Part shown: piece by piece, positions 9,845-21,511 of the stretch
Numbering within the stretch: the stretch's first letter is position 1
Layout: each line of letters opens with the position of its first letter
Assembly (NCBI GenBank): GCA_951640165.1
Contig: OX621237.1
Span: 15,376,001-15,440,000, forward strand
Reading direction: 5' to 3'
Source: Pseudoips prasinana
Taxonomy: Eukaryota; Arthropoda; Insecta; Lepidoptera; Nolidae
DNA: 64,000 nt
The notes under the pieces: model-generated
The model's input: the letters and a program-made list of their open reading frames with translations, nothing else
What the model was told of the DNA's origin: nothing
The model's database searches: none
Program-made: the position numbers and the translations under genes

Positions 9845-12800
9845 CTGAAACAAAACATTGTAATGAACTAGCCGTTCTAAGTTACACACTACCACAGTCA
9901 TCGCTTAATTAACTTTCCCCGTCATACAACCGTAACTCTAAGTACATACTTTCCCTTTCATTAAAACAAAAAAAAACGTAATGTCCATTAACATAAAATT
10001 AGAGAGTTATTATGCATTCAATTTACGCAACGTAGAAGAAAAATCCCTTATTGTTATGAAATTACGCGTAATATTCTCATGTGGGGAGAACTATTGAGCG
10101 CCGAAAATAATTTTAAAAGAAGATATTTATTGGTAATCATTTAACACGTATATATTTATTTTACATCTAAAACTACTAATTAATTTACAGCATAGACCCG
10201 GCCATCGAAAATGGTATCTATATGCCATATGCATCTCAGTGATTGCACAGAGGCCATTCTAGTTTGTGCGTCTTGATATATTATCCCAGTTCGACCTTGT
10301 GAAGTAGATAATATATACATGTACTGCACGTGTGGGGTAGCGGTTAAGTCAGTCGCCTTAGATTCCCGCGTTGTACAACTATTTGAGTGACCCATAAATA
10401 GTTGTACTGAGTCTGGATGAACTTTGTGTCCGTCATTTATATTTTTGTGAAGTACGCCGCGATACGGATTAATTTCCTTAGAGTGGGCGTATTTAAAAAT
10501 AAAATATTACTTTATATCAGTGTAGTTAGGTGAGAGAAAATGGCATGACTTTGAATGCAAGGCGTAGGTCCCTTGATCAAAATTAACACAGCACTCGCAA
10601 GATTAAAAGCACTATTACGGACCCTCATGACGTGGAATAGGGTGCAAAACAAGGTCCTACCAAAAATATTATAGTGCTCATAAAATCTGGCAAACCACCT
10701 CTAATATAGTCAAGGATAGAGGCAGTAAGCCTCTATCATTGACTATATGCAAGTAAACAGAAGTATCGGCTTAAAAAAAAATATGCCCTTTTCGACGCAA
10801 TAGCTTGCCTAAGCTCGTCAGATCCTGCTTTCATCTGTAAATCAAAACTGTCTACATGGATCGATCAACCAATGTGTTGAGACACATTCTAGTGACAATA
10901 AGGAACGAATGTCACAATAAGTTGAGGTTATTTGCCATCAAATGTTGCAGTTTGTTTAGTTGACATCTAAACATTTTGACCCATGGTCACTACATAAAGA
11001 ATAAATAAATAAAGACTGGTCGTTAAAAATGCAGATTGGCCAATCGAAAAGAATATTTGATAGAAGATAAGACTTCTTTCGAATGTGGTTCGATCATATT
11101 TATCACGTGTTGGACGGTGTATTTAGCCGTGGGTATTGTTCGTTCTAGGTGGGTCCGTTAAAGTTAACCTTTAAAGGAAAAATCTCAGAGCTAATAGCTG
11201 GCAAAGCTAGTACCCAAAAATACTTAGATCACATAAGCAAAATTTTTAACGAATGAAAAATGAGATTGGACATTAACGATGAAGCTGTAGTGCCAAGGTT
11301 TAGTGTTCGTCCCAATCTAATAATATAATTTTGCATCAGAACTAGAGTGTTATTGCATACGCTTAGAATATACTCCATGTTCTTAAAAGATTACAAACAT
11401 TGTAAGAACATTTTCTTGATGCTAGAGTCGGCACTTATCAATCATGTAAAATAAACCTATAATAATTGGCAATTCAGGCTATTGAATGACTATCACTAGA
11501 AAATTGTTCACCTGTGGCGACAAACGACTGTCTATCACAAATGATTATAAACATTATATTATACAGAGCATACTTGCTCAATATTACTTCAATATTTGCT
11601 AAAAACGATACTCGCCATATTTCAAAAAAAAAACATGTATATACCTTAGTAACAACTCATATCTACATTCAGACTGCATTTACACAAGTTGTAATCTACA
11701 ATTCAAAACTTAACATATCTGGAAAAATGATAACATATAAAGTGTGGCCATGACTGACGAAATCTGAAAAATCCATGGTACACACTTCCTCCTAAAGCAA
11801 ATATTGAGAGTGTAGCAAGAATAACAAACGAAAGTAGCGAGACAGCCGAGGAAGTATGGACATTAGCAAGAGTAAAAGAGAACAAATCGCATAATAAAGA
11901 TGCACAAATAAGAGGTAGTTGCAAGAATGTTGCAAATTGAAGGAAAGGCCATACCCTAAATTACGAACACGATACCTATCATAGAATATGATTATATGTC
12001 CATAAAATTGTTAAGTTACGGCTTTTTAAACCTCGTAGCTACTAAAACATTAGCCGTTGTGGTTTATTGCATTTTCGCAATAGCCATGACTGCATGTGCA
12101 GCGATCTTACTCATTCCACAATAAGATGTAAAGGGCTCGAATGGTCTTACGGTCTTACAATGTACTACGCGATCGGAATAACAATAAGAATGACCTTGCG
12201 CCATTTTGTATTTGCGTCTCACTTTTTTATACGGCGATCGAGTAAGACAATAATTTATAATCAACACTCGCAGGTCATTGACTTTAAGTATTAATTGTGT
12301 GCGTAGTGTCTACCAATAATAAATTAAACATAAAATGACTGCTCGCATTTTAATTTGTCGACAACATGAGGGAAATTTCCTCCTTCATTTTTGTTCTTCA
12401 TAATGCCACATATATATTTTAATGAGTACTAATATGTACAACTATCGACACGCACCTATGTTCCTTCGCTTAAAATTGTAATTTTTAAAGTGTGGTAGAA
12501 AAGATGTCTTTAGTTCTGTGCAGGGATGAAACCCGCAACACGTGGGTAACATAACAGTGCTGCTACGACCTCTGCACTGACCAGTGAATTGACTGCATGA
12601 GTACTATAGATAGACATAGAAATTTAAAAGTAGACATTGTATAAATGCAATACTACGAATAAATGTCAATTTGACATGAATGTACCATATGACGAGAATG
12701 TAATAACTGGACATAATAAACCTTTCTCATTTGAGACTATTTCTCCTTTAAACGTTCACCATCCTCTGAATGTCCGTCATCTTCTTTCATTCTTTCCTAA

Positions 12801-15800
12801 TCCCTTAATGATAAATGCTTTTATTAAATTTATATAGACTAACTTGATAAAATTATGATATTAATGATTATTGTCTTTGTTGATACGTAATTTATGTATT
12901 TCTATTCACTAACTCATATTTGTGTTTGTCTTTTGTTACAGGGTCTAAACTAGTGCCACAAAAATAAAGTTGTAATTAGCCTTTGTAGTTTCCCATGAGC
13001 AGTCAACAAACACCTGACACTGGCAGAAATTGCTGAAAACATCGGCAGATTGCCATAAAAAAAAAAACGACTTAATTATGCTCAATCTGGATGTGCACTC
13101 GGTCAATGAAGAGAATACAATTTCCTAACAACCAAGAGGTGTAGCCTACCTTGCTGTGTCTTCATGCAGTGCACGCCGACCTTGCCAAGTTTTGCGCGTA
13201 TAATGCGGTCTGTGCCACTGAGGTAGATGTACCGCGTACCCGCTATCGTCAGTCCACCACTCGTTAATAGTGATTCATTATCGAAACCGGCCACTATCTT
13301 CGCGACTTCATCTTTTGATATCTGTGAACAAAGAGTTTTCATCTATTAAATTGATAAGGTGTCAATATATTTTTACATGGAAATCATATTAATAACCTGA
13401 ATAAATTAACTCCAATCTAATCTTATTTTAGATTTCTATCTATGACTAAATGTAGCTAAAGCAATAGAACTTTGGAGTATCAATATTAATCTTTACATTG
13501 CAGTCAATAATGTTCAGATATCCCTAATTACAAATCTAATATTTAACAAATACATATATTGTGAAGTGGTTGGCAGCAAATCATCTTATCCTGTATAGGT
13601 CGTACAAGTCGTCCCGAGAGAATATCTACTAGAGAATGGGAAGCTGATCCTCTCCGAGTACTATGACAATCATACTGCAATCCCCAATCAGTCTACCAAT
13701 CGCATCCATCTTGGAGGAGTCACTTGTCCAGCAGTGGATGTCTTTTCGATGACATAATGATATGTGCAATGAACAATTCAAGCTTGTTACAAAATAGATT
13801 TGAGACACAGGTCTAACAGAAACTTTTCAATAACTTCCTTTCAACATACTTTAAAGAAGAACACATCAGTTTATTCCATTATTGTTGTGGTTTAGGCCCA
13901 GCGCCCACGATCGGTCGGCATCAGTGCCTCCTTTGAGCTTGGGTGCCTGACAGCTGCCTCGGCAGTCATTAGCACATGATGGACAATAAAATGCTAAAAT
14001 TCCTGTATACTTGTATTCACCTATTTTATTATTGTTATCCACAATATCTAGTAAAACAATGGAGTAGTCTTCTGTCCAAAGAGCTAGTTAAGGCATGTTT
14101 ATTATTAAACTAGCTGTGCCCCGTGGTTTTACCCGCATTAAATTTTACAAATTATTATAGCTCCTCCCCCGTATGTGATAGCGTGATAATATGTAGCCTA
14201 TATGTTGACCTGACCTCTTAGTAATATTCAAGCAAAATTTTAAGTAAATCCATGCAGTACTTTTTGAGTTTAGCCCGGACATACATACAGACACACAGAC
14301 AAAAATTCTAAAAACTATATTTTTGGCTTCAATATCTATTGTAGACTAGCTGTGCCCCGCGGTTTCATCCGCGTTCAATTTTATAAATTATCATAGCTCC
14401 TCCCCCGTAGATGATAGCGTGATAAGATGTAGCCTATGTGTTGACCCTACCTCTTAGTAATATTCATGCAAAATTTGAAGTAAATCCATGCAGTACTTTT
14501 TGAGTTTAGCCCGGACATACATACAGACAAACAGACACACAGACAAAAATTCTAAAAACTATATTTTTGGCTCGGATATCTATAGTACATCACGCAGTAT
14601 TCTTTTTAAAAATTATTCAATGTACAGTTTTGACGTTACTACGATTTTATTATATGTATAGATCACGCCCCAAGTATCCTTTTTAGAAAATATTCAATGT
14701 ACAGTTTTGACTTTTCTACAATTTTATTATATGTATAGATATAGATAAGTTTACTGAACTAGGTAGGTCCATTGTTTCAGGTCTTCTGTTACATGCAGTC
14801 TTAACTGTGACTATCACTAATTAGGTAAAATCCTTTTTATTTAATTGATCTTGTCATGTTTTCTAAAGGTGTTACATCAAATCATTGAGATTAAAAAATT
14901 TATAATAAGGATAACATTGCATAAGAATATGCATCAAAGAGCAGTTCACCAACATAAAACAGACTAAATTAAAACATAATATACAGACTCTCTCGATGCT
15001 TTGAAGGGCTAGGCAAATTGTATGCCCTGGCTATAGTTGTTATGAAATGTCATTAAACCATTTCAAAGACATAGGCCTTCCATGTTGCTTGGAAAATTAT
15101 AACACATTACATATAAGATTTCTCTTATAATAGAGACCATCTTATATGATTAAAAATGTTACAATGTTTTGAGTGAGTATTTTTACAGCATGTACACCTC
15201 TGGACAAGAACCTCCTATAAAAATTGGGGGAATACGCTTTAATCACAACACTTGACAGATGGTTGGAGATTGCAGTATGATGTTCATAGCACACAGAGAG
15301 ACACTGCTTCCTGGGGATATTCATTTAGTATAGACTTTTATCCCCCCATGGGATGAGGTGGGGGTGGTGATATTCTATGCAGTCAGCCACACATCAAATA
15401 ATCTAATTATCAAATAATCTATTAATAATAATTCTTAATTAATTATTATGATTATTCATAATTCCTTAAACCTAAATGTACCTAATGTTTGTAAATTTCC
15501 CATGAACAAAATTAGACCTGTTTAATTCATAAATCTTAATACTAATAATCCAAAACTCTTTCCAATTACTGTTGTAAGTAATTATATAAAAATATTCTTT
15601 AAAACACATACAATTTTAAAAATATAAAGTGATGTGACAATATTAGAAATATTCTGATTACCTAGATTTTTATGAAACATATAAATTAGTTTCTCAAACC
15701 TAATCTATGATTGCAAGCTAGTTAAATACAGGATAATCTTGTTAGACATATTTTAAGATTTCTAAAAGTATTATTGATTTGCTTTGAATAAAATCTTTCA

Positions 15801-17905
15801 AAATAGTTATGTATGAATGAATGAACTCTCTTTATTAGCGAGAATACAGGTTACATTTGATGGTATTAAATTTTCGTTTCACTATATTCAACAGAATACG
15901 TCATGCAAATATTTTAAGTTACCACCTCAAATAGTTCAACATAATTACACATGATACTTGTAATCAATAACTATTCAGGTTTCTCATTTTGGTATTTGTC
16001 CAACATTGGCCATATTTCAGCTAATATGGTGAGGTTTCTCATAGGCAATGTATTTTATTCTTGTTCATTTATTATCTGATTATTTAAATTTAATCTGATC
16101 CTTCACAATAAATATAGAGTACAGTTAGCTAGACCCAAAGCTAATATTGAGCAATAGTCCAAATTCATACATAGTACAAATTATGATATGGCAACATAGT
16201 TTTGCAACATTGAAAATGTTGAGTCTTAGTCAGCTTTTTATAGATAATATTAAAGATAACAATAATCCGACGAGTATTGCAAGAGTATCTGAAAAGATTG
16301 CACTGTTCAATATTTTCTATTATAAAAGTGAGTATTTCATACAAAAACTATGGAACCAATTTTGATGAAACTTTGTAGTAATATAGCTTCTATATCCAAA
16401 TAACACATAGGCTATAATTTATAAAGTTTAATGCAAGTGAAACTGCAGGGCACAGCTAGTTCATAATAATACACAATTTTAGCACACACTCTTTACTTTT
16501 TAGTAAGTCCCTAAGAATACCCCCTGACCAGTTTCTTGAACAATTCAAATCTAGTATAATTGAGTAGATAGTACCATAGGTAAGATCTTTACTATAATTG
16601 CGGACCAATCTCATGAGCAGCCATATAGAAAAAAAATGGCCATCCAGGAAAGTATCAGCCATTCTCATTCTTATGAGAATATACAAAGCTAATATCTCCT
16701 TATTCATGTACTATTAGCTAACTAATCAGAATCCAGCTCAATGCAAGTCAATGACCTCCCTTACTAGGCACATTGCTTATCTGTCAAATAGGACTGGAAT
16801 TCTGCATTAGTCCATTAGAGGAGCTCATTCTAAAATACTATCTTCAGCTACATGTACTACATCATTAAAAAATAATTAAATATTGAGATTGCATGTATGA
16901 GGATTTAAAAAATATATTTAAACAGGTACATATTAATAAATCAAACTGAAGTCTGACCACACCAACCCTAACACTTAAAGCTGATGAAATAAGCAAAAAA
17001 TGTACTCTTCAAGTCTGGGTTGATTTGAAACAGTGTCAAAGAATTACATTTCATTAATATAAATAAAGAACTATTACAAAAATCTTGAGTTTTAAATACT
17101 TATTTTATTTTTTTGATAATGCTATCAACCTCTCATAGCTGCCTTTTTTGGCAATACAGTTTTATCTTATGTTTTAAAATATCAGTAAGTTAGGTACTCT
17201 GAAATAAAAATTTAATGATGCATCAGGTTCTCAAATACTGTATCAATGATAATACCAATGTAACGCTGAATTGGCACCTTTAACAAGAGGGAAATTGATT
17301 TTATTTACCTACTGCGTCAAGTTCCAATAGAATAAGATAGGTAAAGGGATACCACTCGCAAATTGACTGCGTCAATAACTAGTTGGTACACGTTTGAATA
17401 TATAAATAATTGCAATGTAACGGCAAAATAATCGCATTTCAGAAACAGATGTATTTAATTCAAAATACCGGCCGGCGACTTGAGCTTACGCAAGAAACAC
17501 ATACAAAAATAATTAAAAAAGTAATAGAAATTAGCAGTATTACAACTGCATAAACTACGCTTGGTTCTAGGCACTTTTGTTGGAAAGGTACCATGAAATT
17601 CACGTTTCTAATCCGAATTTCTGGCTCCCACCACATGTCGCCATCTTGTCAAACTCGCCGGATAAAGAATTCGTCATCCATTGAACCTACAACGAACTGC
17701 ACTTTTAACACCTTGTTTTAGCACTTGAATCACAACTAAATTTAAAATTTGCAAATCACTGACCGCGTTGTACTTGACAGAGGATAAAACTTACTTCGAA
17801 GCCTTCCGACTTGGCCCAGACATTGCCATCGTGACCGGCAATCGCTGCTTTTGTTACACATCTGGATGCCATTAACTGTTTATCGACATAATCTTGCCAG
17901 CTCAT
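9747..17905 (-). CDS. chic: Profilin (Drosophila chickadee orthologue), three coding exons
   Basis: Join of 17905-17795, 13321-13150 and 9844-9747, total 381 bases, giving 126 residues plus stop, the usual insect profilin length. Profilin binds monomeric actin, promotes ADP/ATP exchange, and delivers actin to formins and Ena/VASP through poly-proline. The N-terminus '[14 protein letters not shown]' carries the conserved Trp and Tyr of the poly-proline pocket; the middle has '[17 protein letters not shown]' and 'KGLGKVGV'-like sequence, here '[13 protein letters not shown]'; the C-terminus is 'GDYLITCGY'. Introns are large (3.3 and 4.5 kb) and filled with old repeats. All splice sites are GT-AG. 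Its neighbour eIF4A is on the opposite strand about 3.6 kb away, with separate promoters. Residues are all as expected, with no sign of decay. Confidence 0.95.
9845..13149 (-). other. Profilin intron 2
   Basis: AT-rich intronic sequence between exons 2 and 3. It contains a SINE-like copy (10323-10500). Small open frames at 11514-12294 in both orientations show no coding signature. Confidence 0.8.
10323..10505 (+). repeat. SINE-like element, family C ('cccataaatagttgt')
   Basis: Starts with a tRNA-like promoter module ('cacgtgtggggtagcggtta' and downstream 'gattcccgcgttg') followed by a body with 'tgacccataaatagttgt' and 'gagtctggatgaactttgtg'. Related copies occur at 36165-36290 and 59873-60005, all on the plus strand. 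Confidence 0.65.
13150..13321 (-). CDS. Profilin, coding exon 2 (core)
   Basis: 172 bases from acceptor 'gttcacag' to donor 'g|gtaggc'. Encodes '[19 protein letters not shown]' through '[18 protein letters not shown]' to 'GVHCMKTQQ'. It is the central beta-sheet of profilin, including the conserved Gly-Gly-x-x-x-x-Gly-x-x-Tyr segment, and ends in phase 1 matching exon 3. Confidence 0.94.
13560..13750 (+). repeat. RTE-like LINE 3' end, degraded
   Basis: Contains 'cttggaggagtcacttgtcc' followed by 'agcagtggatgtctttt', the same closing phrase as the RTE-type 3' ends at 18300-18425 and 57300-57440 ('ggctttgtccagcagtgg'). 5'-truncated remnant. Confidence 0.55.
14110..14742 (+). repeat. Two tandem copies of SINE-like family A
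   Basis: Both copies begin 'ctagctgtgccccg' (14110 and 14346) and share 'tcatagctcctcccccgta', 'gatagcgtgataa', 'gcagtactttttgagtttag' and 'cccggacatacatacagac'. The second copy carries its 3' tail twice: a unit of about 75 bases with 'ttattcaatgtacagttttg' and 'tttattatatgtatagat' occurs at about 14588-14665 and 14664-14738. Other copies: 49213-49537 (plus), 51915-52240 (minus) and a fragment at 16300-16463 (minus). Confidence 0.75.
15150..15410 (-). repeat. Interspersed repeat, same family as 7167-7441
   Basis: Shares the 'ctggacaagaacctcc', 'attgggggaatacg', 'ttggagattgcagta', 'ctgcttcctgggg' and 'gggatgaggtgggggtggtg' blocks with the copy at 7167. Probably a LINE 3' end. The 60-codon open frame through it is not a gene. 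Confidence 0.5.
16300..16463 (-). repeat. Family A or related RTE-tail fragment
   Basis: On the minus strand it begins 'ctagctgtgccctgcagttt' and continues with the 'cctatgtgttatttgg' and 'gttccatagtttttgtatga' phrases common in lepidopteran RTE/SINE tails. Confidence 0.45.
17795..17905 (-). CDS. Profilin, coding exon 1
   Basis: ATG at 17905-17903 opens a 37-codon exon '[14 protein letters not shown]...[15 protein letters not shown]' and ends at a consensus donor 'gtaagt' in phase 0. The conserved W3, Y6 and W30 of the profilin N-terminal helix and first strand are present. The start is fixed by the conserved Met-Ser-Trp start. Confidence 0.95.
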
Positions 17906-18240
17906 TTTGAATAAGTTCGACTAAAAATAAAACTACACTTGACTAAAACACGATCTACTCCTCGCAACGAGCAAGCGCTTCACACGAACAAAAAGCACTG
18001 CAAATGGCAGCCAGCGTAGTCATAGACAAGACCGGAAATCATGTTACCCAACAAAACGAAAAAAATGTGTTTATGGTTAAGCCAAAAAGTTAATCGTTGA
18101 CATAGGCTACCTCTACATGTACAAAGACGACAAAGAGGTCAAAAAGTAGTCTTAAGTATACGTTTAACCAAACTTGAGAGTTTGACAATTACGTCGGAAA
18201 TTGATAAAATATATTATGAAACTTCCGACTTTAGTTTGCA
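17906..18240. promoter_or_regulatory. Profilin 5' UTR and promoter region
   Basis: Immediately upstream of the profilin ATG on the minus strand, with moderate GC near 17940-18020. No TATA box or initiator could be assigned with confidence; the region is called only from position. Confidence 0.35.
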
Positions 18241-18430
18241 GAAAAGGCTTTTTTTACTGGTGATGGTTTTTAAGCACGTATTCTATTTCCTTCGAGTATG
18301 ATTGCAGTCGGGTCGCTGGAAAACGCTGGATGCGGATAGCGCAAGACCGGCAATTGTGGAGATCTTTGAGGGAGGCTTTTGTCCAGCAGTGGACGTCTTT
18401 CGGCTGATATGATGGTGATGATGATTGCAG
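18241..18430 (+). repeat. RTE-type LINE 3' end
   Basis: Contains 'ggatgcggatagcgcaagac', 'cggcaattgtggagatcttt' and 'gtccagcagtggacgtcttt', ending in the microsatellite tail 'tgatatgatggtgatgatga'. This matches the 3' end of the longer RTE copy at 54960-57440 and is typical of 5'-truncated RTE insertions. Confidence 0.75.
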
Positions 18431-19447
18431 TTGACTTTTAAAATAAATTTGATGACCAACGGATCTTGTCTTGGAATACAATGAGACAACACTAATAATT
18501 AAATAATTTTAAATGCATAATATTTAGATGTTATGAAGCCTCTTTCTATAAAATTATATAAAAATAACATGAGATGAAAGCAAATGTATTTCACTGACTG
18601 ATTGCGTAATAATTAGTGACCAGGTTCTTATATGATGCTTGTGCGGAACGCACCTCCTTGTATATATAAACTCCTTGTATATCCATACTTTTTATATTTT
18701 TTCTAATATTGACGTATTGTAAGAGTCGTCTTTTGTTATGTCTGTTGGCTATGGGAAGAAAAAATATTATATCTGAACCAGCTCTTTTTATAATTACCAG
18801 TCCCAGTCGCTTACAATGCTTATTATATTATAGTAAGTAGTTTCAATTTAGGCAAATAGTAATATTTCGTGCTACTGCGATAACAGACGTACTAACTTTT
18901 TAACTTTTTAATCCATGATTGAAGATGCCAATGACCAACTACACCAAAAATAATTACTACCGCCCGAGTAAAGAGAAAGATAATGGCATCAACTTCGTTT
19001 ACTGTGGTTCACACTGTCCTGAAGTAAACATAAGCAAGAAAAAAGCAACTAATTGTCACTGAGCTTACTTTGAATTTTTATATCCATATCCCATTCATCA
19101 TCATCATATCACAACACTGAAAAAATATACCTCTAAGACGTTATGAATTGGAGGCCAGGTTAATATGGATAAACATAGATGCACAAAATGAAATGATTAA
19201 CAACGTATTATATTTACACAAGTAAGAGATTATTATTTCTAGGATTATTTATGCATGTCATGCTCTATTGCACCGTGCACGTGAGTTAGAAAGGTCTAGA
19301 AGGACACGAAAAGAAAGGTGACAAAGGGATTCAACAACTATTAATTCAAATTATAACAGAACTGAACGTGAAATAAATCCATCTTACATATGACATATTT
19401 CACGCAAATAAAGAGTTATTACTTTCTTCTTTATTGTTTTATTATGA
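18431..19447. other. Intergenic AT-rich stretch
   Basis: No gene, repeat ends or RNA gene recognised beyond short simple repeats. Confidence 0.35.
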
Positions 19448-20282
19448 TTAACACGTTGATGGACAGTACTGCCTGGGGCCGTCAAGATAGTCAAAAGCAT
19501 TACGACAGTACGCCTGTTGACGTTCAAGTTTCTTCTTACACAAAATCAGTACGTCTTTAGACGTTGAATTTTCTAGGCAATTATATGGAAGAGCAAGTTG
19601 TACCGTCACCGAAGATTCATTTTAGTCATTCTACTGTCACTACATAATGTTCGAAAATCCATTTAAAAAAAGTACCTACACACACACACACACACATTCA
19701 CATTTTGATCTTCTTATACACGCACACTACGCCCGTAGGCGTCGTATTTCAAAACAAACTGTCCAGTACTGCGCCTATGCAGTGCGCCGACGGGTCGTTA
19801 CGTGTTTCGCGCGTAAACATTTTTTCGAACGTAAGTATATTGTTTGTTTTCAATGTAATGTTATTGTTTTATGAATACAAAATACTAAAACTAATATAGT
19901 TGTTTAGCGAAATAACTTATGTATGTAGCTAACATATATTTTGAATACTATTTAGTTGTGCTAACTTCTAAACATACATTTTTGCAGATGGATTCGCGCG
20001 ATCCGTATGATATAGAACACATTCGGCTCCAGAATCTATTTGACGCTGCTTCAACTTCGGATTCAAGTCACGACCCTTTTGAAGATGATGACGAATCTGA
20101 TGTCGATTATCATTAAATTATTAACCATCTGCTTTATGACGTTCGCGTCTAAATCCGTTCTGTCATATCATATGTTATAATAATAACTGTGCTGTGACGC
20201 TACGCCTATGGGCAATGTATGAAAAACAGTACTGTTTCAGCACCCACAACCTTTGAGAGAGTACTGTCCGTCAACGTGTTAA
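19448..20282 (+). mobile_element. piggyBac-derived non-autonomous element (835 bp) with a retained first coding exon
   Basis: The ends are TTAA at 19448-19451 and 20279-20282, followed inward by inverted repeats 'cacgttgatggacagtact' and, on the other end, 'cacgttgacggacagtact'. Canonical TTAA flanking sites and CAC-like termini fit piggyBac. Inside are a 5' UTR exon ending in donor 'aac|gtaagt' (about 19828), an intron, an acceptor 'tttttgcag' and a 42-codon ORF (19988-20116). Subterminal repeats around 'cagtactg' recur near both ends. The remainder of the transposase is missing, so this is an internally deleted element. Confidence 0.85.
19988..20116 (+). pseudogene. piggyBac transposase N-terminal remnant, 42 codons
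   Basis: Starts at ATG directly after an acceptor and encodes 'MDSRDPYDIEHIRLQNLFDA...SDSSHDPFEDDDESDVDYH' then TAA. Acid-rich N-terminal segments before the DDE domain are usual in piggyBac transposases; no catalytic residues are present. It might still be translated as a tiny acidic peptide, but there is no evidence for that. Confidence 0.6.
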
Positions 20283-21459
20283 TGCACACACAAAATATTA
20301 ACAAAAGGAAATTTACATAGTATGAAGTAGAGGTACAAGCCGTACATGGATGCTGCTTATTTACAAAGAAATCAATTCCAGCAGACCCGTGAGAAGAAAG
20401 TACAAAGGTGTATAGGTACAAGATAAATGAAGAGATAACTCACGTACCATTTTTTATTAATATACATACAAATATATATGTCTATAAATGCATAGATATA
20501 GACATATAATATAATTTTAGGAATTAAAAGGATTTTATTATAAAAAAGAGGTTTATTCACACTTCAGAATAAATAATTAGAAATCAACAACAATTTTCTT
20601 ATGACAAATCACTTATATAGATAAACGTATAGATAGAAAATTCCTCACAATTATATAGATAAACATCATAGTAAAAAATAGTGTTCTTTATGTATGCGTT
20701 TTTTCAATATATACACTGACACAGTGTAAAAAACTTTTATGTCTAATTTGTTGTTTTATTTTTTTGGGATGATTTATATAACATATTGTAGGTATAGTAC
20801 TCTTCTGAATTATATTTTAATTCTAGTTTAATCTTGCACTAAGGAAGCATTTAATTGTTTATGTTTATGAACCTATTACATACTTAATTATGTAGAATGT
20901 TAAAACAATTCATGAATGTTACCTTCATTCATAAATGGTTTCATTTTAAATTTTACTGAAACAAAATTTCGATTTAAAATGTTAACAAATAACGGTTGAT
21001 TGCTTGGATTGATTGTTGACGACTATGATTACGGACGAAATTCGCGCCACTATTTATAATAAATAGTATTGAAAATTGCAGATGTTTATTAATTACTTCT
21101 ATTTCCATGAGTGTACAGTGTGCTTGGTTGAAATATTACGATGAAATGAATATTGTGGCTTATTTTTATTACAATAGACAATAAAATTATTCAACTGTCT
21201 ATGGGCTCTTTGAACGTGTACAACCTTCATATACCATAAATTACAGTGACGTACTTCCGCTATTTCATTACCAATAATTTTACATTAGCAATATTGGATT
21301 ATTTTAACGAATTATCAAATATTTGTGACTATTATAAATCTTTTAAAAATATTATAATATCATTGTTATACAAATTTTGTTAGAACTTTTGCTATTTCAA
21401 TATTCTACTATAAAAAGCTTCTGTTAACTTAACTTGACCTTGCTTATGCATTGCTAGTT
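20283..21459. other. Intergenic stretch upstream of eIF4A
   Basis: AT-rich; no coding structure. Contains the eIF4A promoter near its right end. Nothing else recognised. Confidence 0.35.
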
Positions 21460-21488
21460 CTTTTCCGTTCAGCTACCGCGATTGGAAC
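21460..21488 (+). promoter_or_regulatory. eIF4A 5' UTR start with possible TOP-like tract
   Basis: A pyrimidine tract 'cttttcc' at 21460-21466 followed by 'gttcag' lies 29 bases before the ATG. A C followed by pyrimidines at a transcription start is the form of a 5' terminal oligopyrimidine motif typical of translation-factor mRNAs. The actual start site is not determined, so this is inference. Confidence 0.3.
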
Positions 21489-21511
21489 ATGTCTTATTCA
21501 CCTGAAAGAAG
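21489..21511 (+). CDS. eIF4A coding exon 1
   Basis: ATG plus 20 bases ('MSYSPER', split Arg codon) ending at donor 'gtatgt'. The start is chosen because it is the only ATG with a donor that joins in phase to exon 2 and lies just after the UTR. Confidence 0.85.

Larger units (their letters stand above)
13322..17794 (-). other. Profilin intron 1
   Basis: A 4.5-kb intron carrying several repeats: an RTE-like 3' end (13560-13750), two tandem SINE-like copies (14110-14742), a repeat shared with 7167-7441 (15150-15410), and a fragment of family A in reverse (16300-16463). No additional exon seen. Confidence 0.8.

Noticed and set aside
19677..19700. CA microsatellite
   Set aside because: Ordinary short simple repeat within the piggyBac-derived element; not informative.
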